The notes beneath the pieces were generated by a model. That model was not told the DNA's origin, did no database searches, and saw only the letters and a program-made list of their open reading frames with translations. 64,000 bases of DNA from positions 321,075 to 385,074 of the forward strand of contig JAUPFP010000063.1 in assembly GCA_036925085.1 (NCBI GenBank), written 5' to 3'. Made by a program: the position numbers and the translations under genes. This document shows positions 42,370 through 53,390 of the stretch, one piece after another (position 1 is the stretch's first letter; each line of letters opens with the position of its first letter). This DNA comes from Brachycybe producta. Lineage: Eukaryota > Arthropoda > Diplopoda > Playtdesmida > Andrognathidae.

Positions 42370-43350
42370 TTACATGATTTCATTTCCATATCCGACCATG
42401 ATATTATAATAATACGGCAGCTTAAAATGTGGCGGAAAAATGATGAGCTTTTGCTTTCCGAGCGAATATTCTCCCATAAACGTTCTTAGCGTCGTCGTTG
42501 GCGATCCGAACGGATAAAGATGTTTGACTTGTCCGCACTCGAAAGTAAATTTCCTAACTTTCCAAGGTATGATCGAAGCTAGCACACCAATAAATTTCTG
42601 TTCTGCTTCGTTGTAATAGATTCTAAGGACACAACGATCGACGATCATTTTAAAGACTAAAGTGCTGAAACCCATCAGCGGCATTACGAGCAACATCTCG
42701 TAAAGATCGTCGAAGACGAACGAATTCAAGAATTCGACGTAAACCTTAACGTCGAGACCTTTAATCACCATTAGGCCTCCGATTACGAAAGACGTAACGG
42801 CTCCGAATGCACATAACGGATATGTATAAACAATGTAATTATTTAATGTATTTTTGTATACGCATTCGTAACTGTTCGGAATCGCATCTAATGGTCGAAA
42901 GTTATATTTTTTAGTGAAAGGGTTCGGTAAATGGATGGATCTTCGCTGTTGTGTCCAGTTCTGATCACGAAATGATCGCTCGAAAGCCATCTGTAAGAAG
43001 AAAAACGTCATTTTAGTAAGTTTTTCTCAATGAAATCTCAACGTAAGATACGTATTTACCAAATACCGAACGTTTTCATGACGAAACAAATCTACAAAAC
43101 AAAGAAAAACGAAAGTTTTAGATTAGTAAAGTAATTTCAATGTTATTTCTGCATAGACGGTGCCGCCATCTAGTGGCGTTTTGCGTCATTAATCGAGATT
43201 AAACGCCATGTAAAGACGTTTTGTTCGTTTTAAATGAAATTGACGCTATTAATAAGTTAATTTTATATTACTATTGCTCAAAAAACCTGAAATTAAAAGC
43301 TGAATTTCAATTAAAATATATAAAAAAACGTATTTACTCAGAAACTTCAT
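42370..43350 (-). CDS. TMEM186: TMEM186-like mitochondrial inner-membrane protein (3 exons)
   Basis: Minus-strand exons: 43350-43338 (13 nt, ATG to donor), 43091-43060 (32 nt), 42990-42370; 221 aa (human TMEM186 213). The first two exons encode MKFLNLFRHENVRYL and join in phase to MAFERSFRDQ. The resulting N-terminus is rich in Arg with few acids, fitting a mitochondrial presequence. Two hydrophobic segments follow (IVYTYPLCAFGAVTSFVIGG and LYEMLLVMPLMGFSTLVF), then a soluble tail with RIYYNEAEQKFIGVLASIIP, whose pattern resembles the TMEM186 segment after its second helix. TMEM186 acts in complex I assembly (MCIA complex). The family call rests on pattern only; related TMEM70/TMEM223 proteins are possible. 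If translation began at the ATG of exon 3, the presequence would be lost. Confidence 0.7.
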
Positions 43351-43559
43351 GTTATGGATTATGATGGAAGCCGCCATCTTGAAGTTTTGAACATGAATGG
43401 TATCGCCATCTATTGACAAAAAAAGGCGACTTTTAGCGTGTGAGTTTAATTGTAACTGGTTACTAATAGTACGGAGGTTTGTTTGGAACCTTATTTTAAT
43501 TGAAAAACCATTCGAATAATGATTATTTCTTTCCAAAGCAAAATTAAGAGAAAATTGAA

Positions 43560-44130
43560 ATTGTTTTAAAAACTAGAAGGGTTGTTCAATCGCTTAAGTG
43601 TGTTTTAACCTTTTTTCTTTAAAAAATAAACTTTTTTGTTAGTTTGAAAATAACTTTAAGCAGACGTACATAATTTTTTTTTTTATTTTTGTCTATAAAA
43701 AGTTTATTTTAACCGATATTATTATGAAAACCCTTTTAAAATGATCGCCAATTACTCTAGTTTCTAAAACACTTTGATTTTTGATTTTCTCCTAAACATA
43801 TAAATTTTCTCTCAAAACTGCGGGTAGAGGTGGGAAATACTATTCTAGTTTTAATTTTGAACTTAGATTATTCTGTCTTTCAAAAGAGTAAAATGAAGAG
43901 AAACTAGAAATCGTTTTAAATACTAGAAGGGTAGCTCATTCACTTAAGAGAGTATTTTCATTTTGATATTTTTCAAAATAAACTTTTTATAGACAAAAAT
44001 TAAAAAATATATCAACTTCTTAAAGTTGGATTATTTTCAAACTGACATAAAAAGTTTATTTTGAACGATATCAACGTGAAAATACCATTAAGTCATTAAG
44101 CTACCCATCTAGTTTCTAAAACATTTTTTC
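43560..44130. repeat. Two CTAGAAGGGTAGC foldback MITEs
   Basis: Copies at about 43560-43775 and 43913-44130, upstream of the TMEM186-like gene. Confidence 0.7.
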
Positions 44131-44198
44131 CAGTTTATCTTAATATATGGCGCCTCTTGAGAAAAAAAAATAAGAGTTAGAATATCAGTTATTCATAA

Positions 44199-44394
44199 AC
44201 AGGCAAGTGTATATCCAGCACTAGCTTTTTGTTTGCTCCGCCATTTAATGAGCGTCGTCAATTTCTAATTGGTTCGTTGTTTGTTATGATGTCACGTGCT
44301 CCGCCCTTATCGATTTCTAATTGGTTGATATTTGGTCTGACGCTCATAAAAGGGTGGAGCAAACGAAAAACTAGTACTGGCTACACTTGCCTGT
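44199..44394. mobile_element. GGCTCCGCCC-family MITE
   Basis: Ends ACAGGCAAGTGTATATCCAG and GGCTACACTTGCCTGT, with GTTTGCTCCGCC mirrored by GGTGGAGCAAAC. TTCATAA abuts both sides (7 bp), compatible with a decayed target duplication. Confidence 0.7.
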
Positions 44395-44399
44395 TTCAT

Positions 44400-46418
44400 A
44401 AACCAATTTTTTTTTTTTGAGTGAAAGGTATTTGTTCTTTTCGAGGCACCGTATTAAAATTGACACTTGCTGTGTAACCGGTTACTCCTTATTTTTTGTT
44501 GTAGTGCTTGCTCAGTATTTCTTACGTATGCAGTTTCGTGTTATTAATTCAGGTAAATAAAAGGATATTTCATTAAATTGTTGCACGTGCAATGTGAGCT
44601 TTTTGTTTGTTTCTGCACGTGAATCGCATCTAATCAATGAAGTTCTCTTGTTGAGACCCGCACATCCTTCTGATTATTTTCGTAGAATTATATCGATTAT
44701 AAAAAGGGAAGTAAACTCTTGTTCCTCGCCCAGCCGCTGTAAGTGTGTATGACGTCACGATGTTACGTGTGCCCGGGCACGTGGCAAAATAGGACGAGAA
44801 AAAAAAAGGAAGTTCTTTCCCATCTTTCCACCCACCCACCCACTTGTAGAAAAAAAAAAAAGAAAACTTCTTTCAGAACTCAAGAGAAAAATTAAAAAAC
44901 TAGAAACTGTTTTAAAAACTAGAATGGTAACTCATGAGTTACCCTTCTAGTTTTTAAAACACTTTCTAGTTTTTTTTTGTCATCAATATGAAAATAAACC
45001 CTTAAGTGATTGCAATCACTTAAGTTTATATTTTCGTAGTTGATATCTTTCAAAATAAACTTTTTATGATGCTTTTTGTATATAAAAAGTTAATTTTGAA
45101 AGATATTATCAACATCAAAATAGGCCTACCTGTTCTAGTTTCTAAAAAAAAACACTTTCAGTTTCTCATTAGTGATGCTCTTCTGAAAACACAGAAAGAA
45201 AAGATCGGAAGTGTTTTAAAAACTAGAAGGGTAACCCATCTAGTTTTTAAAACGCTTTCTAGTTTTTTTTAATCATCAATATGAAAATATATTAAGATTA
45301 TATTTTCGTGGTTGATATCTTTCAAAATAAACTTCTGATGATACTTTTGTCTATAAAAAGTTCATTTTGAAAGATATTATCAACAGCAAAATATCTGTTC
45401 TAGTTTCTAAAAAAAACACTTTCAATTTCTCCTTAGTGTTGCTCTTGGAAATGTTTTAAATACTAGAAGGGCAGCTCAATGACTTAATAGTTATTTTCAT
45501 GTTGATATCTTTCAAAATAAACTTTTTAAACATTTTGAAAAATATCGATATGACAATAACTATTAAGTTATTGAGCTGCCCTTCTAGTATTTAAAACAAT
45601 TTCAAGTTTCTTTTAATTTTTTTTTCTGTTGTGAATGCTAAGATAATCACAGACAATTAGAAAACGGGACAAACAGACGTTTGCGCCGCCCTTTTTATGA
45701 CGACCTCCTGGCAACTTCTAATTGGTTTGTTATGTTGTTCGACGTTGAAAAGAGGCGGAGCATGGACGTCAGACTACATAACCAACCAATTAGAAGTTGC
45801 CAGTCGTCATAAAAGGGGCGGAGCCAACTTCTGTTTGTCCCGTTTTCTAATTGTTTGTGAATAATCTAAGTTCAAAATGAGCTGTTCATTGTTTTGAGAG
45901 AAAATATCAATTTTTCAAGCAAACGTTCTTCAGAAGAAAAATTATGAAAAAATTTCAAAGCTGTTTTAGGAAACTAGAATAGTTGTTGATAATGCTAAAC
46001 GTTTTTTCGTGCTGATATCTTTCAAAATAAACTTTTTATGACAAAAAAAAAACGCCGAAAATAGTTTTTCATGAAATTTCAATTTAAAAAACCCCCCAAA
46101 AAAAGGGTCGTTTTTCAAACTGAACAATTAAATTGTTTATTTTTTAAGATATCACCAAGAAACAACTTTTAGCAGAATCTTTTACCATTCTAGTTTTTAA
46201 AATAATTTGAATTTTTTTCATAATATGGTTCTAAAAAAAACGTTCGCTTGACGTTTTTGCGTCCAAATTTTTACAAAAGAAACGTCTATGGAGCACATAG
46301 CATTAGCCAGCTGCAGTGGCGCCGTCTGGAGAGACAAAAACAAAATGAATGTCTATAAAGCCACCTCAAGTTTTGCTCTTCTGATGAATTAATGTCTGTT
46401 TTAATGCGTGTATTTCAG
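44400..46418. other. Upstream region of the SWEET gene
   Basis: No coding exon seen. Foldback copies or halves at about 44905-44970, 45005-45160, 45205-45430 and 45455-45605. MITE at 45649-45859. A CTATAAAGCCACC / GTGGCGCCGTCTGG element end at about 46313-46370. The SWEET 5' leader exon must lie somewhere here because 46418 is a splice acceptor. Confidence 0.5.
45649..45859. mobile_element. GGCTCCGCCC-family MITE
   Basis: CACAGACAATTAGAAAACGG at the left, CCGTTTTCTAATTGTTTGTG at the right, with GCCGCCC mirrored by GGGGCGGAGCC. The long arms pair over nearly 80 bp. Confidence 0.75.
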
Positions 46419-46426
46419 ATGTGAGA

Positions 46427-49400
46427 ATGGAATGGAAAACGGTTATCGGTGATTTAGCCGTCATCACGACCGTCTTGTTATTTCTATCGGGAATGTAAGT
46501 TCCGGTATTTCATTCCGTAAACGGCGAAAGATTTTTCACGAAATGTGGGAAAGTCGGAATTTTTTTTATTTTTCCAGAAATTTGAAATTTTGTTTATTTT
46601 TTTTTTCAGTTCGATCTGTCGGAAGATTTGGGAAAATAGAAACACGGTCGGAATTTCTTCGCTTCCGTTTTTGACGGCCTTCGTCAGGTGTGTTTTTTTT
46701 TGGTTTCTATTATTATTTTCCCGCTTTTAAAATCGTTTAACACGAAATGGTAGGGAATTATGGAATATTTTTGTGTGTTAAAAGAAAGAATATTTATGTT
46801 ATGCTATGAAACAGGTATGATATTATATATTTCGTGTTATCCGTCTTAAATGGTTTTAACTGTAGTTTTGAATTATAACTGCAGTTACTTCAATTGCTTC
46901 TGTTGTTTTTTTAAATCTTGAATTTTAAAAAATTTTGAATTTTAAAAAATTTTGAATTTTTAAAAAATCTTGAATTTTAAAAAATCTTGAATTTTAAAAA
47001 ATCTTGAATTTTAAAAAATCTTGAATTTTAAAAAATCTTGAATTTTAAAAAATCTTCGAATTTTAAAAAATCTTAAATTTTAAAAAATCTTCAAATTTTA
47101 AAAAATCTTAAATTTTAAAAAATCTTGAATTTTAAAAAATCTTCGAATTTTAAAAAATCTTGAATTTTAAAAAATCTTGAATTTTAAAAAATCTTGAATT
47201 TTAAAAAATCTTGAATTTTAAAAAATCTTCGAATTTTAAAAAATCTTGAATTTTAAAACAATCTTGAATTTTAAAAAAATCTTGAATTTTAAAAAAATCT
47301 TGAATTTTAAAAAATCTTGAATTTTAAAAAATCTTGAATTTTTTAAAATCTCGAATTTTAAAAAAATCTTGAATTTTAAAACAATCTTGAATTTTAAAAC
47401 AATCTTGAATTTTAAAACAATCTTGAATTTTAAAAAATCTTGAATTTTAAAAAAATCTTGAATTTTAAAAAAATCTTGAATTTTAAAAAATCTTGAATTT
47501 TAAAAAATCTTGAATTTTAAAAAAATCTTGAATATTTAAAACGATCTTGAATTTTAAAACAATCTTGAATTTTAAAACAATCTTGAATTTTAAAAAATCT
47601 TGAATTTTAAAAATCTTCGAATTTTAAAAAATCTTCAGTTTTAAAAAATGTTTCGTTTTGAAAAATTCTTCGTTTTTAACAAAATTTTCATTTTTAAAGA
47701 ATTTTCAATTTTAAGAAAATTTTCAGTTTATTTTTTTAATAAATATTAAATTTAAAAAAAATTTCAATTTTAAAAGATTTTCAAATTTAAAATATTTAAA
47801 AATTTGTGAAAATGTTGTAAATGTTTTAGTTGCACCCTTTGGTTGTATTACGGATTCCTGAAGGACGATGGTTTACTGGAGTACGTCAATCTGTTCGGAC
47901 TTTTCGCTCAGGTGTTTTACATTGGATTCTATCTCTATATGAGTCCGGCTAAAGTACGTTTACACCTTTTCTACTTAAAATTATTAGAAGAAACAAGGGA
48001 TTCAAGGGATACGCTTTCATATATCAAATAACCAACTTTCTTTCATTGTTACATGTGTACACGCATGCGCGCAATGTGTACGCACATGTGCGCGCAAATG
48101 TTTGACGAATGTTCGCCACATTTTTGACGAAGGTTCGCCACATTTTTGACGAAGGTTCGCCACATTTTTGACGAATGTTCGCCGCATTTTTGACGAATGT
48201 TCGCCGCATTTTGACGAATGTTCGCCAAATTTTTGACGAATGTTCGCCAAATTTTGACGAATGTTCGCCAAATTTTTGACGAATGTTCGCCACATTTTTG
48301 ACGATTGTTCGTCAAAAATTTGATGAATGTTCGCAACATTTTGACGAATGTTCGCGGAATTTTTGACGAATGTTGGCCAAATTTTTGACGAATGTTGGCC
48401 AAATTTTTGACGAATGTTCGCCACATTTTGACGAATGTTCGCCAAATTAAAAGTTAGCCTATAAAATGTTATTAACTTTTATTGTCAACATTTATTGATA
48501 ACATTTGCTATTAACATTGTTAAGTCTCTAGAAATGTTAATAGCATTTTGCTGCTAACTTTTGTCAATAATATATTCCTATTAACTTTTGTCAATAACAT
48601 TTGCTTTCAGCATTTGTTATTTTTTCCATTATTAGCATGTCGGTAGCATTGTTGCTAACTTTGTTAATAGCAGAACTTTTTCTACCGCTGTCTGGAGGCG
48701 GTGTCCTGATCAAAGGATGTTTATAACAAAATGTTACTAGCAAGTTATTTCTGCTTGTCAACACTGTTAATAACATTCTACTGATGGATCAGCTAATTTC
48801 CTGCCTGACATGTTTTACCAACATTTTTGTTAAAAACATTTTTATTAGCAATTTTGTCATCAACATTTACCAAAAAAATCGTTAATTAACATATTTGTTA
48901 TTGACATTTTGCTACTAACAATGTTTTTGCTATTTTTTTTTTGGTGTAAATCCGCTTTTACATGAAATATTTTTATAAATTAAAATGTCCGTCAGTTTTT
49001 ATGTAAATTTTGTTGTTCTTTTTAGACTACGATGCAGAAGAAAGTCGGATTGACATTTGTTTCGCCTCTCGTCATGTTGGTTACGCTGAAGTATTTTAGT
49101 TTCGATACGGAACAACTAACAAAAAATGTCGGACTTTTGTCTTGTTTTGTGGGTCTCGTGTTTGCAGCATCACCGCTATCGACGGTCGTAAGTGGCTCAC
49201 TAGCTTCTAAAAAGCTAATTACTTGAATTCCTCGATCGAAAACTAAATAATTCAATCCATTCTTTCGCATTCATTTCGTGGTCTCGTTTGTATTGTCTTT
49301 TTTCAGGTTTTGGTGTTTCGAACTCAAAGTACGGCTTCGATGCCTTTCCCTTTGATCACTTTATCATGTTTACAGTCGTTTCTTTGGTTCATTTATGGAG

Positions 49401-50241
49401 TTCTAGTCGAAGACACTTTCATTCAGGTAATTTGATTGATTCAATTTACGTCCTAAATGTTTGAGAAGAAAAACTTGACACAGGGTTCTGACTCAGAAAT
49501 ACCTTCCTCAGGTGAATTCCGTAAAAGCGGGATTTTTCTGTTTTCGAACCCTGTTCTGAGGGTTCAAGTTGTAGTTCAAGTGCGAAATTTTCCTCTTGAA
49601 TTAGGGCCTTAACCTATGAACTGCAGCTTGAACCCTCTCAACAGAGTTCTGATTCAGAAATACCTTCCTCAGGTGAATTCAGTAAAACCAGGGATTTTCT
49701 GTTTTTAAATCCTGTTCTGAGTGTTCAAGTTGTAGTTCAAGTGCTAAGTTTTCCTCTTGAAATTGGGCCTTAACCTTTGAACTGTAGCTTGAACCCTCTC
49801 AACAGGGTTCTGATTCAGAAATACCTTCATCAGGTGAATTCCGTAAAACCGGGATTTTTCTGTTTTCGAACCCTGTTCTGAGGGTTCAAGTTGTAGTTCA
49901 AGTGCGAAATTCTCCTCTTGAATTTGGGCCTTAGTTCTAGAACTTGCAGCTTGAACCCTCTCAACAGGGTTCTGACTCAGAAATACTTTCCTCGAGTAAA
50001 TTCAATAAAACCGAGGTTTTTTCTGTGTTAGAACTTTGCTTAGAGGGTTCAAGTGCTAAGTTTCCCTCCTTTTTTAGGGCTTAATTTTATTTAATGCATT
50101 TTTATTGATAAATTTTGTCAATTTTTTTATTCTCAGATTCCTAATTTATTAGGAACAACAATAACAATGCTGCAGTTATTTTTATTCGTTGTGTTTTACG
50201 GCAGTAAGGATCAGATGTTATCAGAATTATTAATTAATTAA
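46427..50241 (+). CDS. SLC50A1: SWEET sugar transporter, SLC50A1-like (6 coding exons)
   Basis: Exons: 46427-46494, 46610-46687, 47830-47953, 49026-49187, 49307-49426, 50137-50241; 657 nt, 218 aa (human 221), phase kept. SWEETs are bidirectional facilitators for mono- and disaccharides with seven helices built from two MtN3 three-helix bundles. First bundle: WKTVIGDLAVITTVLLFLSG, then VGISSLPFLTAFV, LWLYYGFLKDD and VFYIGFYLYM. Second bundle: VGLVFAASPLSTV, VFRTQSTASMPFPL (the Pro-rich helix start), FLWFIYGVLVEDTFIQIPNL and LFLFVVFYG. The start was chosen by frame and context (AGAATGG); the exon begins at an acceptor (46418), so there is a 5' UTR exon. ATG-TGA at 46419-46424 directly precedes it. 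Confidence 0.93.
46915..47640. repeat. 17-bp minisatellite TTGAATTTTAAAAAATC, ~40 copies, SWEET intron 2
   Basis: Units vary by one or two bases (AAAAAA or AACAA; TTCGAATT variants), giving 16-19 bp spacing. The array fills over 60% of the 1142-nt intron and lacks any G/C-rich interruption. Confidence 0.9.
48100..48450. repeat. Self-complementary minisatellite TTTTTGACGAATGTTCGCCA, SWEET intron 3
   Basis: About 17 units of 18-20 bp, same family as 9340-9770. Minus-strand open frames (IRQKFGEHSSK-like) are repeat artefacts. Confidence 0.85.
48460..48930. repeat. Dispersed TGTTAATAACATT repeat, inverted copy of 23235-23790
   Basis: GATCAAAGGATGTTTATAAC, CTTGTCAACACTGTTAATAA and CCTGACATG are reverse-complement matches to the NSUN2 intron 15 repeat. 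Confidence 0.7.
49485..50080. repeat. 161-bp tandem repeat, 3.6 copies, SWEET intron 5
   Basis: GTTCTGACTCAGAAATACC returns at about 49486, 49647, 49807 and 49969. Each unit contains GGTGAATTCCGTAAAA, CGAACCCTGTTCTGAGGGTT and GCTTGAACCCTCTCAACAG, so the unit itself carries inverted GAACCCTCTC / GAGGGTTCAAG parts. Confidence 0.85.
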
Positions 50242-50364
50242 ATTAAAATTACTTACGAAGAAGTTTTTTAAAGAAAGTTTTCGAAAGTTTAAAAATATTT
50301 TTTTGTGTTTGTTTTAACAAAATTGTTTGTGCCTTAAATTAATATTTAATATTTGGTGGTTGAT

Positions 50365-50370
50365 AATAAA
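50365..50370 (+). terminator. Candidate poly(A) signal AATAAA for the SWEET gene
   Basis: AATAAA 124 nt after the stop codon. Confidence 0.4.
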
Positions 50371-50398
50371 ATAATTACTAAATTAAATTAAATGTTTC

Positions 50399-50403
<5 letters not shown>

Positions 50404-50433
<30 letters not shown>
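50404..50433. repeat. (GA)n microsatellite
   Basis: About 14 AG units. Confidence 0.9.
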
Positions 50434-50436
<3 letters not shown>

Positions 50437-50644
50437 TAATTTATTTTTTTATAGGTAAGATCCGTAAGCAGCTTACGGTTATGGAAAAATGTATACATTT
50501 ATTAATAATTTAATTTTTATTGTTTTTATATTAATTTAATATATATTTTATTGTGAAAAAATGGCGTAATTGAAGTTTTTTATTTATCCTTAAAATGTTT
50601 TAGGAATTTTTTTCCGAATTCTGATTATTCTGTCTTTTAGGAGC

Positions 50645-50959
50645 AAAATTCGGTGTGTTCCTTTTCGGTCGAAATTATTTCGGTCGACAAGCCTCAGGGA
50701 TTGGATTGGAGGCTAACAGTGACGTCAATAAAAAGTAATAGGGAGCGGTGAGGAGTGAAATAGTTAGGTTCGGTTCGGTTTGGTTTGGTTAGGATATGGG
50801 TTAGGTTAGGTTAGGGAGAAAGAGTTATATTTTTTTGGTAGCTCTTTCATTCCCCGCTCCCTATTACTTTTTATTGACGTCACTGTTAACCTCCAATCCA
50901 ATCCCTGAGGCTTGTCGACCGAAATAATTTCGACCGAAAAGGATACCGCCCAAAATTCT
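50645..50959. mobile_element. 315-bp palindromic element with TTAGG-like centre
   Basis: Arms 50645-50748 and 50852-50959 are near-perfect inverted copies (TTCGGTCGAAATTATTTCGG, GGGATTGGATTGGAGG, CAGTGACGTCAATAAAAAG). The ~100-bp centre contains GGTTCGGTTCGG and GGGTTAGGTTAGGTTAGGG. Confidence 0.8.
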
Positions 50960-50969
50960 GAGAAACTAG

Positions 50970-51193
50970 AAAGTGTTATAGAAACTAGAATGGTAAGTGA
51001 ATCACTTAAGGGTATTTTTCATGTTGATATCTTTCAAAATAAACTTTTTATAGACAATTTTTTAAAAAAAATATCGTCTGCTTAAAGTTGAGCCATTTTT
51101 AATCAAATATAAAAAGTTTATTTTGAAAGATATCAACCATGAAAATACCCTTAAGTGATTGAGCTACCCTTCTAGTTTCTAAAACACTTTGTA
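50970..51193. repeat. CTAGAAGGGTAGC foldback MITE
   Basis: Full copy: AGTGTTATAGAAACTAGAAT to CTACCCTTCTAGTTTCTAAA with well-preserved GATATC arms. Confidence 0.8.
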
Positions 51194-51292
51194 GTTTCTC
51201 TTCTGCAAAACATGCATATATTGCATCATTAATATCTCTTAAGCAACCGTATGACGTCATCCAATGTCTTACAAACTTTACTGACAACAGCA

Positions 51293-51594
51293 TTAAGGTG
51301 GTTTTAAAGTGTAAACGCCACTCTTTCAGGTGAAAAATGAAGAGAAACTTGAGTTTGTTTTATAAACTAGAAGGGTAACTGAATCATTTAAGGATATTTT
51401 CATGTTGCTATCTTTCAAAATAAACTTTTTATAAACAAGAATTAGAAAGTAGCTTCTGCTTAAAGTCGGGGCATTTTCAAATCTGATATAAAAAGTTTAT
51501 TTTGAAAGATATCAACATGAAAATATCCTTAACTGATTGTCCTACCCTTCTAGTTTAGAAAACACATTCAAGTTTCTCTTTAAAACCACCTTAA
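51293..51594. mobile_element. Full-length CTAGAAGGGTAGC element with TTAA ends
   Basis: TTAAGGTGGTTTTAAAG (51293-51309) and its exact inverse CTTTAAAACCACCTTAA (51578-51594) enclose both foldback arms. This defines the outer ends of the commonest repeat. TTAA at both edges is the signature of piggyBac-type insertion; that assignment is inference. Confidence 0.75.
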
Positions 51595-52879
51595 AGTGTT
51601 TTAGAAAAGCTTTTTTTTTGTATCAGTAAAGTGTGTAAGCAATTGGATGACGTCATATGGTTCCTTTCAGAGACATTAATGATGCCCTATACTCATGTTT
51701 TGTTTAGCTGGAATACACTTAGGCAGCCATTTTGTGTCATGGAAATTTATAGCATAAATTTCTTACAAAATATCATAATCATGCAGTATTAAATATGTGA
51801 TTTTATGCCTATTGTGGAATTTGAACTACAAGTATGGCACAACCAGGTAAAAGCAACATTTTACTATTTTTTTTTATTAAGTTTTTGTGATTATCTGGAG
51901 CGATAAGGAGACACAAAATGTCGGAAATTATCAGTATGAATTAGAGGCGGCTTCATAGGAGATAAAGATGGAAGTCTATCTTCTCTTTCTGTTTATTCTT
52001 ATTACATTTTGGCGGGCTTGGGAGCTGCGTTAATTGGGAAGCTGTCTAAAGCTTGTGTATGTGGAAGAGTGTGGCAGTATGACGTCACGAAGTTACATTT
52101 GTTTCAATTGGTCTTGTGACGTAATTAGGAGCCGCATCTGTATAAGAAAGATGCTTAATAGGTTACAAGGTTAAAAGTCACATGTTTCAAGGAAAAGGAA
52201 AATGTCGGTCGGTGTTGTTTTTGTGGTCGATTTTCTCCTGTTTTAAATGTTTTTTTTGCATTGAAAGTTAGCGGTTTTTATTAATTTAGATGCGTGTTGT
52301 GTAAAACTGAAGCAAAAAATGGCCATCAATGTAAGTAATTTGTTCTGTTATTAGTTTTTTTAGTTTTATTAACAGCGTGTGTTTTCTATAATGGCATGGA
52401 GAGATAAAAAAATGGTGGTAAATGGTCATGACCCCATACGGGTTCAGTGAGATAACGAAGCATGTGGTGTTCATTAATAGTTTAACAAGGGGATGACCTA
52501 AAATGGCGTCGTTTTTGTATGTTCTTAATCTATGAAGGCACCATATTGGTTCACTAATATTCTTCTAGTGTATAATGTCATGTCATAGTTTACTTTCTGT
52601 TTTTAATTTGGGGAATATTTGGACATGAGTGTTATTGCAGTCAGTGTGATTTTGAAGCACGCGCTAGGTCATAGAGTTCAAGCTGTTTGTGTGATCCATC
52701 ATGGCGTCTTCTTCTACAAGTTTTATGATAAAACGCCATATTAGAACACTTACTGTTAGTTTCATGAGTATGACGTCATTTTGTTTTGATATTAATTTTT
52801 TTTATATTTAATGTGCGAGTTAACGATCGGTTATACAATATAATTTTGTGTGCTTTGTGTTCTATTGACTTGATGTGAT

Positions 52880-53390
52880 TATTTATTATCAGGCGTATTT
52901 TGTGCAAGTAAACGATCAGATATTCTCCAAATAGCAGTATTTCCTGGTTAAAATTGCACTCTACGTGAAAAATGAGTTTAAAAATTGGCACTTGGGCCAC
53001 AATTTGAGTAACATATGCTTGATATTTTGCATAAAAATCCGTGTCTTATTTACTATCATTTATAACCATTTATTATCAGCGTATTTTGTGCAAGTAAACG
53101 ATCGGATATTCTCCAAATAGCAGCATTTCCTGGTTAAAATTATAATCTAGATGAAAAATAAGTTTAAAAATTGGCACTTGGGCCACAATTTGAGAAACAT
53201 ATGCTTGATATTTTACATAAAAATATGTGTCTTATTTACTGTCATTTATAAGTTTATAACCATTTATTATCGGCGTATTTTGTGCAAGTAAACGATCGGA
53301 TATTCTCCAAATAGCAGTATTTCCTAGTTAAAATTGCAATCCAGATGAAAAATAAGTTTAAAAATGAACACGTTAAAAATCAATTATTTT
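52880..53390. repeat. ~190-bp tandem repeat, 2.6 copies
   Basis: GCGTATTTTGTGCAAGTAAA begins at about 52893, 53079 and 53273. Each unit includes ATATTCTCCAAATAGCAG and GGCACTTGGGCCACAATTTG, the latter a relic of the GGGCTCGGATTT foldback end. Confidence 0.8.

Noticed and set aside
44630..44839. 69-aa minus-strand frame upstream of SWEET
   Set aside because: No family match, no splice support; likely chance in a slightly GC-richer stretch.
48017..48445. Three minus-strand open frames of 89-142 aa with MWRTFVKN repeats
   Set aside because: Same minisatellite family inside SWEET intron 3; no start context, no family resemblance.
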